This document shows positions 7,309-17,603 of a stretch of DNA of 44,139 nucleotides, one piece after another (position 1 is the stretch's first letter; every line of letters begins with the position of its first letter). Below the pieces are notes generated by a model. It saw nothing but the letters and a program-made list of their open reading frames with translations, did no database searches and was not told the DNA's origin. The position numbers and the translations under genes are program-made. The stretch is taken from NCBI RefSeq assembly GCF_000508185.1, contig NZ_AYOY01000152.1:1-44139 (forward strand). The letters are read 5' to 3'. The DNA comes from Sphingobium sp. C100 (GTDB taxonomy: Bacteria; Pseudomonadota; Alphaproteobacteria; Sphingomonadales; Sphingomonadaceae).

Positions 7309-8910
7309 ATGACCGTCACGCCCACCGACCTCCCCATCAAGCGCGCCCTCCTGTCCGTGTCCGACAAGGCCGGCCTCGTCGAACTGGGCCAGGCGCTGGG
7401 CCGACATGGGGTGGAGCTGGTGTCGACCGGCGGCACGGCCAAGGCGCTGCGCGAGGCGGGCCTGGACGTGAAGGATATTTCCGACCTCACCGGCTTTCCC
7501 GAAATGATGGACGGCCGCGTCAAGACGCTGCACCCCAAGGTCCATGGCGGCCTGCTCGCGGTGCGGCGCAACCCGGAGCATGTCGCGGCGATGGACGCGC
7601 ATGACATCGGCGCGATCGACCTGGTGGTCGTCAACCTCTACCCCTTCGCCGCCACGGTCGCCAAGGGCGCGGAGCGCGACGAGATTATCGAGAATATCGA
7701 CATTGGCGGCCCGTCCATGGTCCGGTCCGCCGCGAAAAATCATGAAAGCGTGGCGATCGTTACCGATCCCGCCGACTATGCCCGGCTGATCGCCGAGATG
7801 GACGAGAAGGCGGGTGCGACCAGCTATGATTTCCGCCGGATGCTGGCGGCCAAGGCCTATGCGGCGACGGCGGCCTATGATTCGATGATCGCCAGCTGGT
7901 TCGCCTTCGCCGACCAGGGCGTCGCCTTCCCCGAAACGCTGGCCGTGGCGAGCAAGCTCGGTTCCACCCTGCGCTATGGCGAAAATCCGCATCAGTCCGC
8001 CGCGCTCTACCTGCCGGTCGGGCCGACCGCCAACGGCATTGCGCAGGCGCAGCAGGTCCAGGGCAAGGAACTGAGCTACAATAATTATAACGACGCCGAC
8101 GCCGCGCTGGAACTGGTCAGCGAATTTCGCGACGGGCCGCCGACGGTGGTGATCGTCAAGCACGCCAATCCCTGCGGCGTCGCGACCGGCGAAACGCTGA
8201 TCGAAGCCTATGAAGCGGCGCTCGCCTGCGACAGCGTGTCGGCCTTTGGCGGCATCATCGCGGTCAACCGCCCGCTTGACGGTCCCACCGCCGAAGCGAT
8301 CAGCGGCATTTTCACCGAAGTCGTCGCCGCCCCGGACGCCGATGATGCGGCCCGCGCGATCTTTGCGAAGAAGAAGAATCTGCGCCTGCTGCTCACCGGC
8401 GACCTGCCCGATCCGGCGCGCGCAGGCCTCCAGATCAAGACCATCGCCGGCGGCCTGCTGGTGCAGGGCCGCGACAATGGCCAGGTGGACCGCGCCGCGC
8501 TCAAGGTCGTGACGAAGCGCGAGCCCAGCGAACAGGAACTGAAAGACTGCCTGTTCGCCTGGACCGTCGCCAAGCATGTGAAATCGAACGCCATCGTCTA
8601 TGCCAGGGATGGCAGCACGGCCGGTGTCGGCGCGGGCCAGATGAACCGCCTCGAATCCGCGCGCATCGCCGCGTGGAAGGCGAAGGACGCGGCCGAGAAG
8701 GCCGGCTGGAGCCAGCCGCGCACCATCGGGTCGGCGGTCGCCTCCGACGCCTTCTTCCCCTTCGCCGACGGGCTGCTGGCGGCGGTCGAGGCGGGCGCGA
8801 CCGCGGTGATTCAGCCGGGCGGTTCGATCCGCGACGATGAAGTGATCGCCGCGGCCGACGAGGCGGGCCTGGCGATGGTCTTCACCGGGATGCGCCACTT
8901 CCGCCATTAA
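7309..8910 (+). CDS. purH: Bifunctional AICAR formyltransferase / IMP cyclohydrolase
   Basis: Catalyses the last two steps of IMP synthesis (cytosol). 533 residues, usual length. The N-terminal IMP cyclohydrolase (MGS-like) domain is seen in [36 protein letters not shown] and [17 protein letters not shown]. The formyltransferase domain is seen in [14 protein letters not shown], the catalytic KHANPCG segment, [12 protein letters not shown] and the C-terminal [11 protein letters not shown] ... [15 protein letters not shown]. The ATG at 7309 is preceded by AGGA at a normal distance. Normally next to the heparinase-family gene in sphingomonads; insert 1 separates them here. Confidence 0.97.
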   Translation: MTVTPTDLPIKRALLSVSDKAGLVELGQALGRHGVELVSTGGTAKALREAGLDVKDISDLTGFPEMMDGRVKTLHPKVHGGLLAVRRNPEHVAAMDAHDIGAIDLVVVNLYPFAATVAKGAERDEIIENIDIGGPSMVRSAAKNHESVAIVTDPADYARLIAEMDEKAGATSYDFRRMLAAKAYAATAAYDSMIASWFAFADQGVAFPETLAVASKLGSTLRYGENPHQSAALYLPVGPTANGIAQAQQVQGKELSYNNYNDADAALELVSEFRDGPPTVVIVKHANPCGVATGETLIEAYEAALACDSVSAFGGIIAVNRPLDGPTAEAISGIFTEVVAAPDADDAARAIFAKKKNLRLLLTGDLPDPARAGLQIKTIAGGLLVQGRDNGQVDRAALKVVTKREPSEQELKDCLFAWTVAKHVKSNAIVYARDGSTAGVGAGQMNRLESARIAAWKAKDAAEKAGWSQPRTIGSAVASDAFFPFADGLLAAVEAGATAVIQPGGSIRDDEVIAAADEAGLAMVFTGMRHFRH

Positions 8911-8918
8911 GTTTTGAC

Positions 8919-8949
8919 GCGGGTGCGAAAGGCCGCCTTTCGCACCCGC
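8919..8949. terminator. Strong hairpin after purH
   Basis: GCGGGTGCGAAAGG, loop CCG, then its perfect complement: a 14-bp uninterrupted stem starting 8 bases after the purH stop. No T-run follows on the plus strand. A terminator or mRNA 3'-end stabiliser is likely. Confidence 0.65.
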
Positions 8950-9089
8950 AAAATCGCGGAAATCCGCCACTTTTTGTCAAGTGGCCCCTTTTCAATGGCG
9001 CCGGGCGCGCCTATTTAGGGCGCGACCCTACTTCCACGTCAGACGTGGGGCGCAAGACCAGAAAAAACTGTTCGACAGGAGTTACAAGG

Positions 9090-9422
9090 ATGACCAACAA
9101 GACGCTGGTGGCGCTCGCCGCCACGATGGCCCTTGCTCTGCCCGGTGTGGCGAGCGCCGGGAGCAACGACATGGATGTGATCGTCGACGGCAATACGGGC
9201 GCCGAAACCCGTTCGGTCGCCGTATCGCTGGCCGACCTCAATCTGGCAAGCGCCAGCGGAATCCGCCGCGCCGACTATCGGCTGATCCGCGCCTCCAAGC
9301 AGGTGTGCGGCTTCGTCAACGGATCGGTCCTGCCGGTGACCGAAGATTATCGCAACTGCTATGGCGCCGCGATCGACGGCGCCCGCAGCGACCTCGACGC
9401 CCTCGCCCAGCGCCAGGGCTGA
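9090..9422 (+). CDS. Secreted UrcA-family protein
   Basis: 110-residue protein with a clear Sec signal peptide (MTNKTLVALAATMALALPGVASA). The mature part has the UrcA-family pattern: a VAVSLADLNLASASG strand/helix unit, ADYRLIRASKQVC and a second cysteine in NCYGAAIDGA, probably forming a disulfide. Function is unknown for the family. The start was placed at the ATG at 9090 because ACAGGAGT lies seven bases before it and the signal peptide begins there; the frame is open further upstream but gives an unlikely charged N-terminus. Stands alone between two hairpins. Confidence 0.82.
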   Translation: MTNKTLVALAATMALALPGVASAGSNDMDVIVDGNTGAETRSVAVSLADLNLASASGIRRADYRLIRASKQVCGFVNGSVLPVTEDYRNCYGAAIDGARSDLDALAQRQG

Positions 9423-9485
9423 CGCCGCCACGCTTTCCTCCGCGATTTCTCGCGGCAGCCTTCCCCCACACGAAGGGGACTGCGG

Positions 9486-9516
9486 GGGCCGTTTCACGCA
9501 AGTGGAACGGCCCTTT
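9486..9516 (+). terminator. Intrinsic terminator after the UrcA gene
   Basis: GGGCCGTTTCAC, loop GCAA, GTGGAACGGCCC (one G-T pair), then TTT. Lies 64 bases after the UrcA stop codon. Confidence 0.65.
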
Positions 9517-9616
9517 GCAATGCCGGCCCCATTGTCCTTACCAGCCATTAACCACTCCTTAGAAGATTTCCTTCAACCCGGACGCCACGAAGGATCATCC
9601 GGGGGAATAGCTTGCC

Positions 9617-11155
9617 ATGCCGCGTACCGACCAAAGCGTGGACGTCGCCATCATCGGGGCCGGCCCCGCTGGCCTGACCGCCGCCTATCTGCTGACCAAG
9701 CAGGGTTTCAGCGTTACCGTGATCGAAAAAGACCCCATCTATGTCGGCGGGATCAGCCGCACGGTCGAGCTGGACGGTTTCCGATTCGACATTGGCGGAC
9801 ACCGTTTCTTTTCCAAGTCGAAGCAGGTGGTCGACCTGTGGAACGAGATTTTGCCCGACGATTTCATCCAGCGCCCGCGGATGAGCCGCATCTATTATGA
9901 AGGCAAATTCTACAGCTATCCGCTGCGCGCGTTCGAGGCGCTGTGGAATCTGGGCATATGGCGCTCGACGCTCTGCATGGCGAGCTTCGCCAAGGCGCGG
10001 CTCTTCCCCAATCGCAACATCCAGTCTTTCCAGGACTGGACCGTCAACGCTTTCGGCCACAAGCTTTTCTCCATCTTCTTCAAGACCTACACCGAAAAGG
10101 TCTGGGGGATGCCCTGCGACGAAATGTCGGCCGACTGGGCGGCGCAGCGGATCAAGGGGCTGTCGCTGTGGGGCGCGGTCAAGGATGGGCTGAAGCGCAG
10201 CCTGGGCCTGAACAAGAAGCCCAATGACGGCATGGAAACCAAGACCTTGCTCGAAAGCTTCCGCTATCCGCGCCTTGGCCCCGGCATGATGTGGGAAGCC
10301 GCGCGCGACCATGTGCGGGCCGGCGGCAACCGGATATTGATGGCGCACAGCTTCAAGCGGCTGGAGGAAGATCAGGCACGGCCCGGTTCAGACGGGGGCG
10401 CCTGGCGTCTGATCGCCGAAGGTCCGGATGGCGATGTCGCCATCAGCGCCGCGCATGTCATTTCGTCGGCGCCGATGCGCGAACTGGCGGGGCGCATCCA
10501 TCCGCTGCCCGCGACGCTGCCGCAGGCCATGGACCTGAAATATCGCGACTTCCTGACCGTTGCGCTGATGGTGAAGGGAGAGGATATTTTCCCCGACAAC
10601 TGGATCTACATTCACGATCCCAAGGTCCAGGTCGGCCGCATTCAGAATTTCCGCAGCTGGTCGCCCGAAATGGTGCCCGATCCGACGCTCGCCTGCGTCG
10701 GCCTTGAATATTTCTGCTTCGAAGGCGACGGCCTCTGGTCCTCGCCCGACGCCGATCTCATCGAATTGGCCAAGCAGGAAATGGCGACGCTGGGCCTGTG
10801 CAACCCGGACGACGTGGTCGGCGGGGCGGTGGTGCGGCAGGAAAAGGCCTATCCGGTCTATGACGATGCCTATGCCGCCAATGTGCTGGCGATGCGGACC
10901 GAACTGGAAGCGCGCTATCCCACGCTCCACATGGTCGGCCGCAACGGGATGCACCGCTATAATAATCAGGATCATGCGATGATGACGGCGATGCTGACCG
11001 TGCGCAACATCGTCGCGGGCAAGCGCGTCCACGACGTGTGGCAGGTCAATGAGGATGCCGAATATCATGAAGCCGGCGCGGAAGGGCAGGACGCCGATGC
11101 GCAGGCCGCGCTCGCCAGCGTCCGTGCCGTGCCGTCGCGCCTGAAGGCCGCCTGA
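9617..11155 (+). CDS. FAD/NAD(P)-binding oxidoreductase, UDP-galactopyranose mutase / protoporphyrinogen oxidase-like
   Basis: 512 residues. The N-terminal dinucleotide-binding motif is VAIIGAGPAGLTAAYLL (from about residue 10) followed by VIEKD at the end of the second strand, then GGISRTVELDGFRFDIGGHRFF, the FAD-contact region of the Glf/amine-oxidase fold. The middle segment SFQDWTVNAFGHKLFSIFFK and VWGMPCDEMSADWAAQRIKG is typical of Glf-like proteins in polysaccharide loci. The C-terminus has the FAD-closing segment GRNGMHRYNNQDHAMMTAM. It lies four bases before gtrA and the GT-C-like gene, which suggests a role in modifying a lipid-linked or surface sugar. The substrate is unknown; it is not a confident UGM. 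Confidence 0.8.
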   Translation: MPRTDQSVDVAIIGAGPAGLTAAYLLTKQGFSVTVIEKDPIYVGGISRTVELDGFRFDIGGHRFFSKSKQVVDLWNEILPDDFIQRPRMSRIYYEGKFYSYPLRAFEALWNLGIWRSTLCMASFAKARLFPNRNIQSFQDWTVNAFGHKLFSIFFKTYTEKVWGMPCDEMSADWAAQRIKGLSLWGAVKDGLKRSLGLNKKPNDGMETKTLLESFRYPRLGPGMMWEAARDHVRAGGNRILMAHSFKRLEEDQARPGSDGGAWRLIAEGPDGDVAISAAHVISSAPMRELAGRIHPLPATLPQAMDLKYRDFLTVALMVKGEDIFPDNWIYIHDPKVQVGRIQNFRSWSPEMVPDPTLACVGLEYFCFEGDGLWSSPDADLIELAKQEMATLGLCNPDDVVGGAVVRQEKAYPVYDDAYAANVLAMRTELEARYPTLHMVGRNGMHRYNNQDHAMMTAMLTVRNIVAGKRVHDVWQVNEDAEYHEAGAEGQDADAQAALASVRAVPSRLKAA

Positions 11156-11159
11156 CCCC

Positions 11160-11588
11160 ATGGGCGGCCAACGGGCTGGCATGGCGGGGCGCCTGCGCGC
11201 GCGCGCAGCGCCGATCGCGCGCCTGATGTTCGCCCGCTATCTGCTGGCCAGCATCGGCGCGCTGTCGGGCGACTTTGCGATTTTCCTGATGCTGGGCCGG
11301 GCGGGTTTGCCGCCGGTCGCGGCCGCCTGTGCCGGCTATGGCGCGGGCCTGCTGATCCATTGGGTGATCAGCGTCCGCTATGTGTTCGACACCGGCGCCG
11401 GCCCCTCCCACGGCCAGCGCCTCGCCTTCATCGCCAGCGCATTGCTGGGCATGGGCATGACGATGGCGATGGTCGGCAGCCTCAGCCTGATCGGCATCGC
11501 CCCCGCCCTCGCCAAGCTGCTGTCGGTGCCGGCCAGCTTCCTCACCGTTTATGCGATTCGCAAATATGGCGTCTTCGCGCGCGCCTGA
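11160..11588 (+). CDS. GtrA-family membrane protein
   Basis: 142 residues with four membrane segments. The first begins at FARYLLASIGALSGDFAIFL and the last at LLSVPASFLTVYAIRKYGVF, whose basic ending (RKYGVF) is characteristic of GtrA. Family members help move polyprenyl-phosphate-linked sugars across the inner membrane or assist glycosyltransferases. ATG at 11160 follows the oxidoreductase stop by four bases; an internal ATG at 11181 is possible. Its 3' end overlaps the start of the next gene, so the three genes form one operon. Confidence 0.85.
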   Translation: MGGQRAGMAGRLRARAAPIARLMFARYLLASIGALSGDFAIFLMLGRAGLPPVAAACAGYGAGLLIHWVISVRYVFDTGAGPSHGQRLAFIASALLGMGMTMAMVGSLSLIGIAPALAKLLSVPASFLTVYAIRKYGVFARA

Positions 11589-13344
11589 TCTGCGCCGCGC
11601 TGCGCTCTGGGCAGGGCTGGCCTGGTTGATATGCAGCGCCGCGATGCTGTGGTGGTTTCATGGCGCCTTCGCCACCATGGCCTTTCGCGATCCCGACGAT
11701 GCGATGCGGCTGGTGCAGGTGCGCGACTGGATCGGCGGGCAGGCTTTCTGGGACGTCAGCCAGCATCGGGTGAACCCGCCGCTGGGCGGACCGATGCACT
11801 GGTCGCGGATTGTCGACATGCCGATTGCGGGCCTGATCCTGCTGCTGCGGCCGATTGTCGGCGCGGCGGGCGCGGAACGTCTCGCCTGCGTCATCGTGCC
11901 ATTGCTGCTGCTTGGCGGACTGACCGCCGCGCTGTTCACCGCCGCACGCCGCATCGCCGGTGATGCCGCCGCGCTGGTCGGCGTCGCGCTGCTGCTGACG
12001 ACGCCCAGCATCCTCGTTCAATTCACCCCGCTGCGGATCGACCATCATGGGTGGCAGATCATGCTGGCCGGCATCGCTCTGATGGGCGCGATGGATGAGC
12101 GCGCGGCGCGTGGCGGCCTGATCGCTGGCCTGGCGCTCGCGCTATGGCTCCAGATTTCGAGCGAGGCGCTCCCCTATGCCGCGCTGTTCGCCGGCGTCTT
12201 CGCGCTGCGTCACTGGATCGACCGGGCGGAAACGCCACGCTTCGTCGCCTTTGCCCTGACCCTGGGCGGCGCGGCGCTGGTGCTGCTGGCGTTGCTGCGC
12301 GGCGGCCAGGCGCCGTTCGTCAGCCAGTGCGATGCGCTGTCCTTCGCCTATGTCTGGCCGCTGGTGGCGCTGGCGGACGCGAGCGCCACCGCCGTCCGCG
12401 CGATCGGCACGGGTTCGCCCACACGGCGGCTGGCGATCGCGGCGATCGGCGGCGGCGCGGCGATCGCCGTCTTCCTGCTGACCGGCGGGCCATGCCTGTC
12501 GGGCGATCCCTTCGCGGCGCTCGGCCCACTCGCCTACAAGCTCTGGTATCTGCAAGTCATGGAGGGCCGCCCCATCGAGGCACAGACCCTGACCATGCAG
12601 GGCGTGATCCTGCTGCCGCCATTATTGGGACTGGGCGCAACGCTGCTCGCGGCGGCGCGTAATCGGGACGGACGTAATCGAGAGGGTGCGCGGATGCGCT
12701 GGCTGACGCTCGCCCTGCTCCTGATCGGGGCGACGCTGGTGTCCATGCTGGTGATGCGGGCGCTCAGCGTCGCGCATCTCTTCGCCCTGCCCGGCATCGC
12801 CTGGCTGTTGCTCCTGCTGCTGCGTCGGGTGCAGCGGTCGGGGCTGGCGCTGGTGCGTGTGATCGGATCGGTTGCTCTGGTGCTGCTGACCCCGGCGGGG
12901 CTGTGCGCTGCCTGGATCGCGGTCGCCGCGCAGCCCGAAGCCGCCAAGAAGGCCGACGCCGATTGCCGCAGCGCCGCCGCATTGGCGGCGCTCGACGCGC
13001 TGCCGCCCGCCACCCTGTTCGCGCCGATCGACCTTGGTCCCGACATATTGATGCGGACCCGCCAATCTGTGATCGCCACCGCGCATCATCGCAATGCGGT
13101 CGGCATATCCACGGTGATCCGCGGTTTCGTCGCTGCCCCGGACCAGGCGCGGCATGTTATCGAACGCAGCGGCGCGCGCTATCTGGTCAGTTGCGACGGA
13201 CTGAACGAGATGGCTCTGTATGAAAAGGAAAACCCCCGCAGTCTGGCCGCCATGCTGGCGCAGGGGAACCCTCCGCTTTGGCTGGAACCGCTGCCGGCCA
13301 ACGGCTCGCTTCGCCTCTACCGGATCAGGCCGGCAGGAAATTGA
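11551..13344 (+). CDS. GT-C-fold membrane glycosyltransferase, STT3/AglB-like
   Basis: 597 residues, about 11-13 membrane helices, small periplasmic C-terminal domain. The first outer loop has RDPDDAMRLVQVRDW (D47-D50), then NPPLGGPMHWSRIVDMP. A second acidic/histidine motif RIDHHGW (D164-H166) follows the next helices. This spacing resembles the catalytic aspartates and DxH/DxE motif of STT3/AglB/PglB oligosaccharyltransferases. The WWDYG motif of true oligosaccharyltransferases is absent. The C-terminal part has two cysteines (in ADCRS and VSCDG). It probably transfers a sugar from a polyprenyl carrier. The start may be 11551 or the ATG at 11566; both lie inside gtrA. The stop overlaps the convergent msrB by 20 bases. 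Confidence 0.65.
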   Translation: MRFANMASSRAPDLRRAALWAGLAWLICSAAMLWWFHGAFATMAFRDPDDAMRLVQVRDWIGGQAFWDVSQHRVNPPLGGPMHWSRIVDMPIAGLILLLRPIVGAAGAERLACVIVPLLLLGGLTAALFTAARRIAGDAAALVGVALLLTTPSILVQFTPLRIDHHGWQIMLAGIALMGAMDERAARGGLIAGLALALWLQISSEALPYAALFAGVFALRHWIDRAETPRFVAFALTLGGAALVLLALLRGGQAPFVSQCDALSFAYVWPLVALADASATAVRAIGTGSPTRRLAIAAIGGGAAIAVFLLTGGPCLSGDPFAALGPLAYKLWYLQVMEGRPIEAQTLTMQGVILLPPLLGLGATLLAAARNRDGRNREGARMRWLTLALLLIGATLVSMLVMRALSVAHLFALPGIAWLLLLLLRRVQRSGLALVRVIGSVALVLLTPAGLCAAWIAVAAQPEAAKKADADCRSAAALAALDALPPATLFAPIDLGPDILMRTRQSVIATAHHRNAVGISTVIRGFVAAPDQARHVIERSGARYLVSCDGLNEMALYEKENPRSLAAMLAQGNPPLWLEPLPANGSLRLYRIRPAGN

Positions 13345-13801
13345 GCGCCACGCCGTTCATGCAATAGCGCTTGCCGGTCGGGCGCGGCCCGTCGTCGAAG
13401 ACATGGCCCAGATGCCCGCCGCAGCGCGCGCAATGAACCTCGGTGCGGGGATAGCCCAGGTCAAGATCGCGGCTGGTGCCCACCGCCTTGGGCAGCGGCG
13501 CCCAGAAGCTGGGCCAGCCGGTGCCGCTGTCGAATTTGGTCTTGGAACTGAACAGCTTTTGCCCGCACCCGGCACAGGCGAAGATGCCGGCGCGATGCTC
13601 CTTGTTGAGCGCGCTGCTATAGGGATGTTCGGTCGCCTGTTGCCGCAGCACCTTATAGGCCCAGGGGCTGAGCTTTTCGCGCCATTGCGCATCGGTCAGG
13701 GTGAAGGGATAGGCGGCCTCCGCCTCGCCCGGCAGCAACTGCCATAGCGCCAATGCCGCCGCGCCGCTTGCCGCGCCACCCAGGAAATGCCGTCGGTTCA
13801 T
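13325..13801 (-). CDS. msrB: Peptide-methionine (R)-S-oxide reductase, Tat-exported
   Basis: Reduces methionine-R-sulfoxide in proteins. The 158-residue precursor begins MNRRHFLGGAASGAAALAL, a twin-arginine signal, so it acts in the periplasm. The two zinc CxxC pairs (CAGCGQ and CARCGGHLGH), GTGWPSFWAP and the C-terminal catalytic RYCMNGVALNF are all present. Convergent with the GT-C-like gene, overlapping it by 20 bases. Upstream, on the same strand, is the ABC exporter. Confidence 0.95.
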   Translation of the reverse strand: MNRRHFLGGAASGAAALALWQLLPGEAEAAYPFTLTDAQWREKLSPWAYKVLRQQATEHPYSSALNKEHRAGIFACAGCGQKLFSSKTKFDSGTGWPSFWAPLPKAVGTSRDLDLGYPRTEVHCARCGGHLGHVFDDGPRPTGKRYCMNGVALNFLPA

Positions 13802-13819
13802 GACGCCTGTCTAGCGCAG

Positions 13820-15010
13820 TCAGCCTGTCGCCGGCCTGAACAATGTCTTCCACCAGCGCCCGCCCGATTGCATGACATGGCGGCGGAACAGCAGCACGCC
13901 GACCCGGATGATGATCGCAACGAACGCCGCTTGCCACAGCAGCGCCAGCAGATGCGGCCAGAGCGTCGCGTCCTGCGCCGCGCGCGCGATCATCGCGAAG
14001 GGCGAACTGAAGGGGAAGATGCAGGCCGCGATCTCGGCGGGCGACCCCATATGGTCGACGGCATAGCTGGCGAAGAAGAAGATCAGCATCTGCCCCATGG
14101 TGATCGGCATGTTGAGCGTCTGCACCTCCCGCACGGTCGCTGCCTGCGCGCCGATGCCCAGGAACAGCGAGCCGAGCAGCGTATAGGCCATGGCGAAATA
14201 GAGCGCCGCGAGCGCGAGGAAGATGGGCCAGCCGATCGCCGGCGCGGGCAGCGCGGTGGGCTGGCCGCCCGCCAGCAGGAATATCGCAAAGGCCGTGCCG
14301 CCCCAAAAGGCGATGCCCACGAAGCTCATCGCCAGCATCGCCATCAGCTTGCCCAGGAAAATCGCGTCGATCGGCACGGCCGCGGCCAATATCTCGATGA
14401 TCTTGTTGGTCTTCTCCTCGACCAGGTTGGACAGGATCATGCCCGCCAGCAATATGGTGAGGAAGAACATCACCACTTGGGCGATGCGGCCGATGATGAG
14501 CCGCGCCTGCGCCTGTGCGCCCTGGCTGGTGGCGACCTCATTGCGTGTCACGGTGACGAATTGCAGCGTGCGTTCGGCCAGCGCGGCGGTCGACAACAGG
14601 CTGATGTCGCCCTGCAATATGTCGAGATCCCCCGCCTTCCCGGTCAGCACCGGATGCGCGAGCGTGCCCGAGAGAATCGCCACCACCTCCGAATCGGGCC
14701 GCGCCAGTTGCGCGCGCGGGCTGACGGTCGGCGACACGCGGCGCAGGCGCGGCAGCGCCTGATCGCCCATGCGCGCGACCAGCCGGTCATGGGCGCGCAG
14801 CACGGTCGCGCTGTCGGGCGCGGACATGGCGACCCCGACCACGGGGCGCAGGTCCGTGCTGGAAATTTTCTCGCCCAGCCCGCCAAAGGCAAAGCCGATG
14901 ACGATCGGCAGCAGCGGCCCCAGCAGAAAAAGGATGAAGGTGCGCGACAGCACCACGGCGGTAAAGTCGCGCCGGGCGATGACGAAGGCGGCGCGCCATA
15001 GCTGCATCAT
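13820..15010 (-). CDS. ABC-2 type exporter permease (NatB-like)
   Basis: 396 residues. One N-terminal membrane helix (ILFLLGPLLPIVIGFAFGG), a large extracytoplasmic domain (about 50-170), then five or six helices, the layout of NatB/ABC2_membrane_3 permeases. EEKTNKIIEILAAAVP and IFLGKLMA are hallmark segments of the family. The ATG at 15010 overlaps the TGA of the ATPase gene (ATGA), so translation is coupled. A longer open frame upstream is an accident of high GC. The substrate is unknown; relatives export sodium ions or drugs. Confidence 0.88.
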   Translation of the reverse strand: MMQLWRAAFVIARRDFTAVVLSRTFILFLLGPLLPIVIGFAFGGLGEKISSTDLRPVVGVAMSAPDSATVLRAHDRLVARMGDQALPRLRRVSPTVSPRAQLARPDSEVVAILSGTLAHPVLTGKAGDLDILQGDISLLSTAALAERTLQFVTVTRNEVATSQGAQAQARLIIGRIAQVVMFFLTILLAGMILSNLVEEKTNKIIEILAAAVPIDAIFLGKLMAMLAMSFVGIAFWGGTAFAIFLLAGGQPTALPAPAIGWPIFLALAALYFAMAYTLLGSLFLGIGAQAATVREVQTLNMPITMGQMLIFFFASYAVDHMGSPAEIAACIFPFSSPFAMIARAAQDATLWPHLLALLWQAAFVAIIIRVGVLLFRRHVMQSGGRWWKTLFRPATG

Positions 15011-15999
15011 GCCTCCTGCTCCTCCTGCCCTTCGCCGTCCGACATCTGCCGCGCCGCCGCCGCGCCCGCAATCGCGACGAAAGCGTCGTGCAGGCCGGGC
15101 CGTTCGATCGACAGGCTTTCGATCCCCGCCCGGTCGTCGATCAGCGCGCGCAGCAACGGCTCGATCCCGCCTTCGGGCAATGCGAAATGCCAGGCCCCCT
15201 CCTGCGCCACCGTGTCGGACGGCAGCGCGCGGCGCCAGGCGCCGTCGATCGCGCGGGTGCGCAACCGCACCTGCGGGCGCAGCCGGTCGCGCGCGTCGCT
15301 CACCGTGCCTTCGAAACGGATGCGCCCGCCCGCGACGATGGCGATCCGCTCGCACAGCCGCTCGGCATGGGCGATGACATGCGTCGAAAATAATATGGTG
15401 ACGCCCTGTCGCGCCTGTTCGCGGATCAGCGCTTCCAGCTTTTCCTGATTGATCGCGTCGAGCCCGGAAAAGGGTTCGTCCAGCACGATCAGGCGCGGCT
15501 GATGGACGATGGTGCCGAACAGCTGGACCGTCTGGGCCATGCCCTTGGAAAGCTGGCGGATCGGCTTGTCGATCGCGGCGCCCATGCCATGGCCCTCCAG
15601 CATCGCCTTCGCCCGCTCGCGCCCCTGCCTGAGCGGCAGCCCCCGCAACGCGCCCATGAAGGCGATCGCCTCATAGGCCTTCATCGAGGGATAGAGACCG
15701 CGCTCTTCGGGCAGATAGCCGACCTGCCGCGCCATGCGCAGCGGCTGGCGCGCGCCGAGCAGGCTGCGATGCCCCTCATCCGGGTCGATGATGCCCAGCA
15801 AGGTGCGCAACAGCGTCGTCTTGCCCGCGCCATTGGGACCAAGGACGCCGTAGATGGCGCCCGCGGGCACCGCGATGTCGACCCCGTCGACCGCGCGGAA
15901 ACTGCCGAATGTCTTGACAAGCCCATGGCCTTCGACGGCATAGGCCGATGGCCGGGCGGCCGCTGGGGCGGTGGACGATGCCGGAGTGTCGCCGATCAT
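15007..15999 (-). CDS. ABC transporter ATP-binding protein (NatA-like)
   Basis: 330 residues. ATPase domain with Walker A GPNGAGKTTLL, Q-loop VGYLPEERGLY, signature LSKGMAQ, Walker B LIVLDEPFSGLD and switch histidine in FSTHVIAHAERLC. The C-terminal 90 residues form a DUF4162-like extension common in NatA/ABC-2 exporters. An extended N-terminus rich in Ala/Pro precedes the domain. It powers the downstream permease. The start codon lies only 22 bases from that of the divergent queG. Confidence 0.92.
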   Translation of the reverse strand: MIGDTPASSTAPAAARPSAYAVEGHGLVKTFGSFRAVDGVDIAVPAGAIYGVLGPNGAGKTTLLRTLLGIIDPDEGHRSLLGARQPLRMARQVGYLPEERGLYPSMKAYEAIAFMGALRGLPLRQGRERAKAMLEGHGMGAAIDKPIRQLSKGMAQTVQLFGTIVHQPRLIVLDEPFSGLDAINQEKLEALIREQARQGVTILFSTHVIAHAERLCERIAIVAGGRIRFEGTVSDARDRLRPQVRLRTRAIDGAWRRALPSDTVAQEGAWHFALPEGGIEPLLRALIDDRAGIESLSIERPGLHDAFVAIAGAAAARQMSDGEGQEEQEA

Positions 16000-16021
16000 C
16001 CCGCCCTGATAGTCTGGACCC

Positions 16022-17083
<1,062 letters not shown>

Positions 17084-17170
17084 AAAATCGGTCGCGCCAT
17101 TATCGAGCCATCGGATTGGCCGGCAGCGACCACGACCGGGCATGGAATTTCAGCTTCGTTTGCAGCTGAG

Positions 17171-17187
17171 ATTGGCCAATAGGCGAC
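17171..17187 (+). repeat. Core of the upstream flank shared by both inserts (copy 2)
   Basis: ATTGGCCAATAGGCGAC; one mismatch to the copy before the RloC-like gene (6694-6710, minus). It lies 464 bases upstream of the 68-aa gene, in the same orientation relative to the cargo as copy 1. TAGCTG and CGACC follow at the same distances as in copy 1. Confidence 0.6.
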
Positions 17188-17597
17188 CGACAGGTTTAGG
17201 GCGCAAATGACGGGATAGCTGCCGTTGGAATGGTGTCGCCTCTCGACCCGTTGTCGCCATTCACGGACTGCGTTGTGAAGGACAGCTTCTGCTGTAACCG
17301 GCCGTTCGTTATAGTAGCCCCTAAGCCAACCACTTGGTAGCAGATTGCAAGAGGTGTTCGCGTTACGCGCAAAATATGCCCTTGTGGCGATCCCGATGCC
17401 TTCTGCAGTGCCGAAAATAAATTTTTGTAGTCCGCCCATCAGAATGGCGGCAACCTTTCCCACGCCCTTTGCAGGCGAAATTATTGACCAGGGCGTCAAC
17501 GCATCGCGGCGGACGGATTTGACAAAATCTATGGAAATGAGAAATTGGGCCTCAGCCAGCGGCCGCTGGCACCGATCGCGCGCCTAGTCGTTCACTA

Positions 17598-17603
17598 TAT
17601 AAT
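17598..17603 (+). promoter_or_regulatory. Candidate -10 box (TATAAT) for the 17652-19242 genes
   Basis: A perfect TATAAT within CACTATATAATG, 48 bases before the ATG of the small gene. No good TTGACA sits 17 bases before it; a TTGACA at 17519 is too far away for the same promoter. In this GC-rich genome a perfect -10 stands out, but promoter use is inferred. Confidence 0.4.

Noticed and set aside
7144..8970. 608-codon open frame on the minus strand
   Set aside because: Antisense to purH, whose family motifs are complete on the plus strand; low-complexity Arg/Gly/Ala-rich translation typical of GC-rich shadow frames.
13787..15001. 404-codon plus-strand frame
   Set aside because: Antisense to the ABC permease, which is coupled to its ATPase by an ATGA overlap.
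17519..17541. TTGACA at 17519 as -35 box of the small gene
   Set aside because: No -10-like sequence at the right distance; the TATAAT at 17598 is 73 bases further on.
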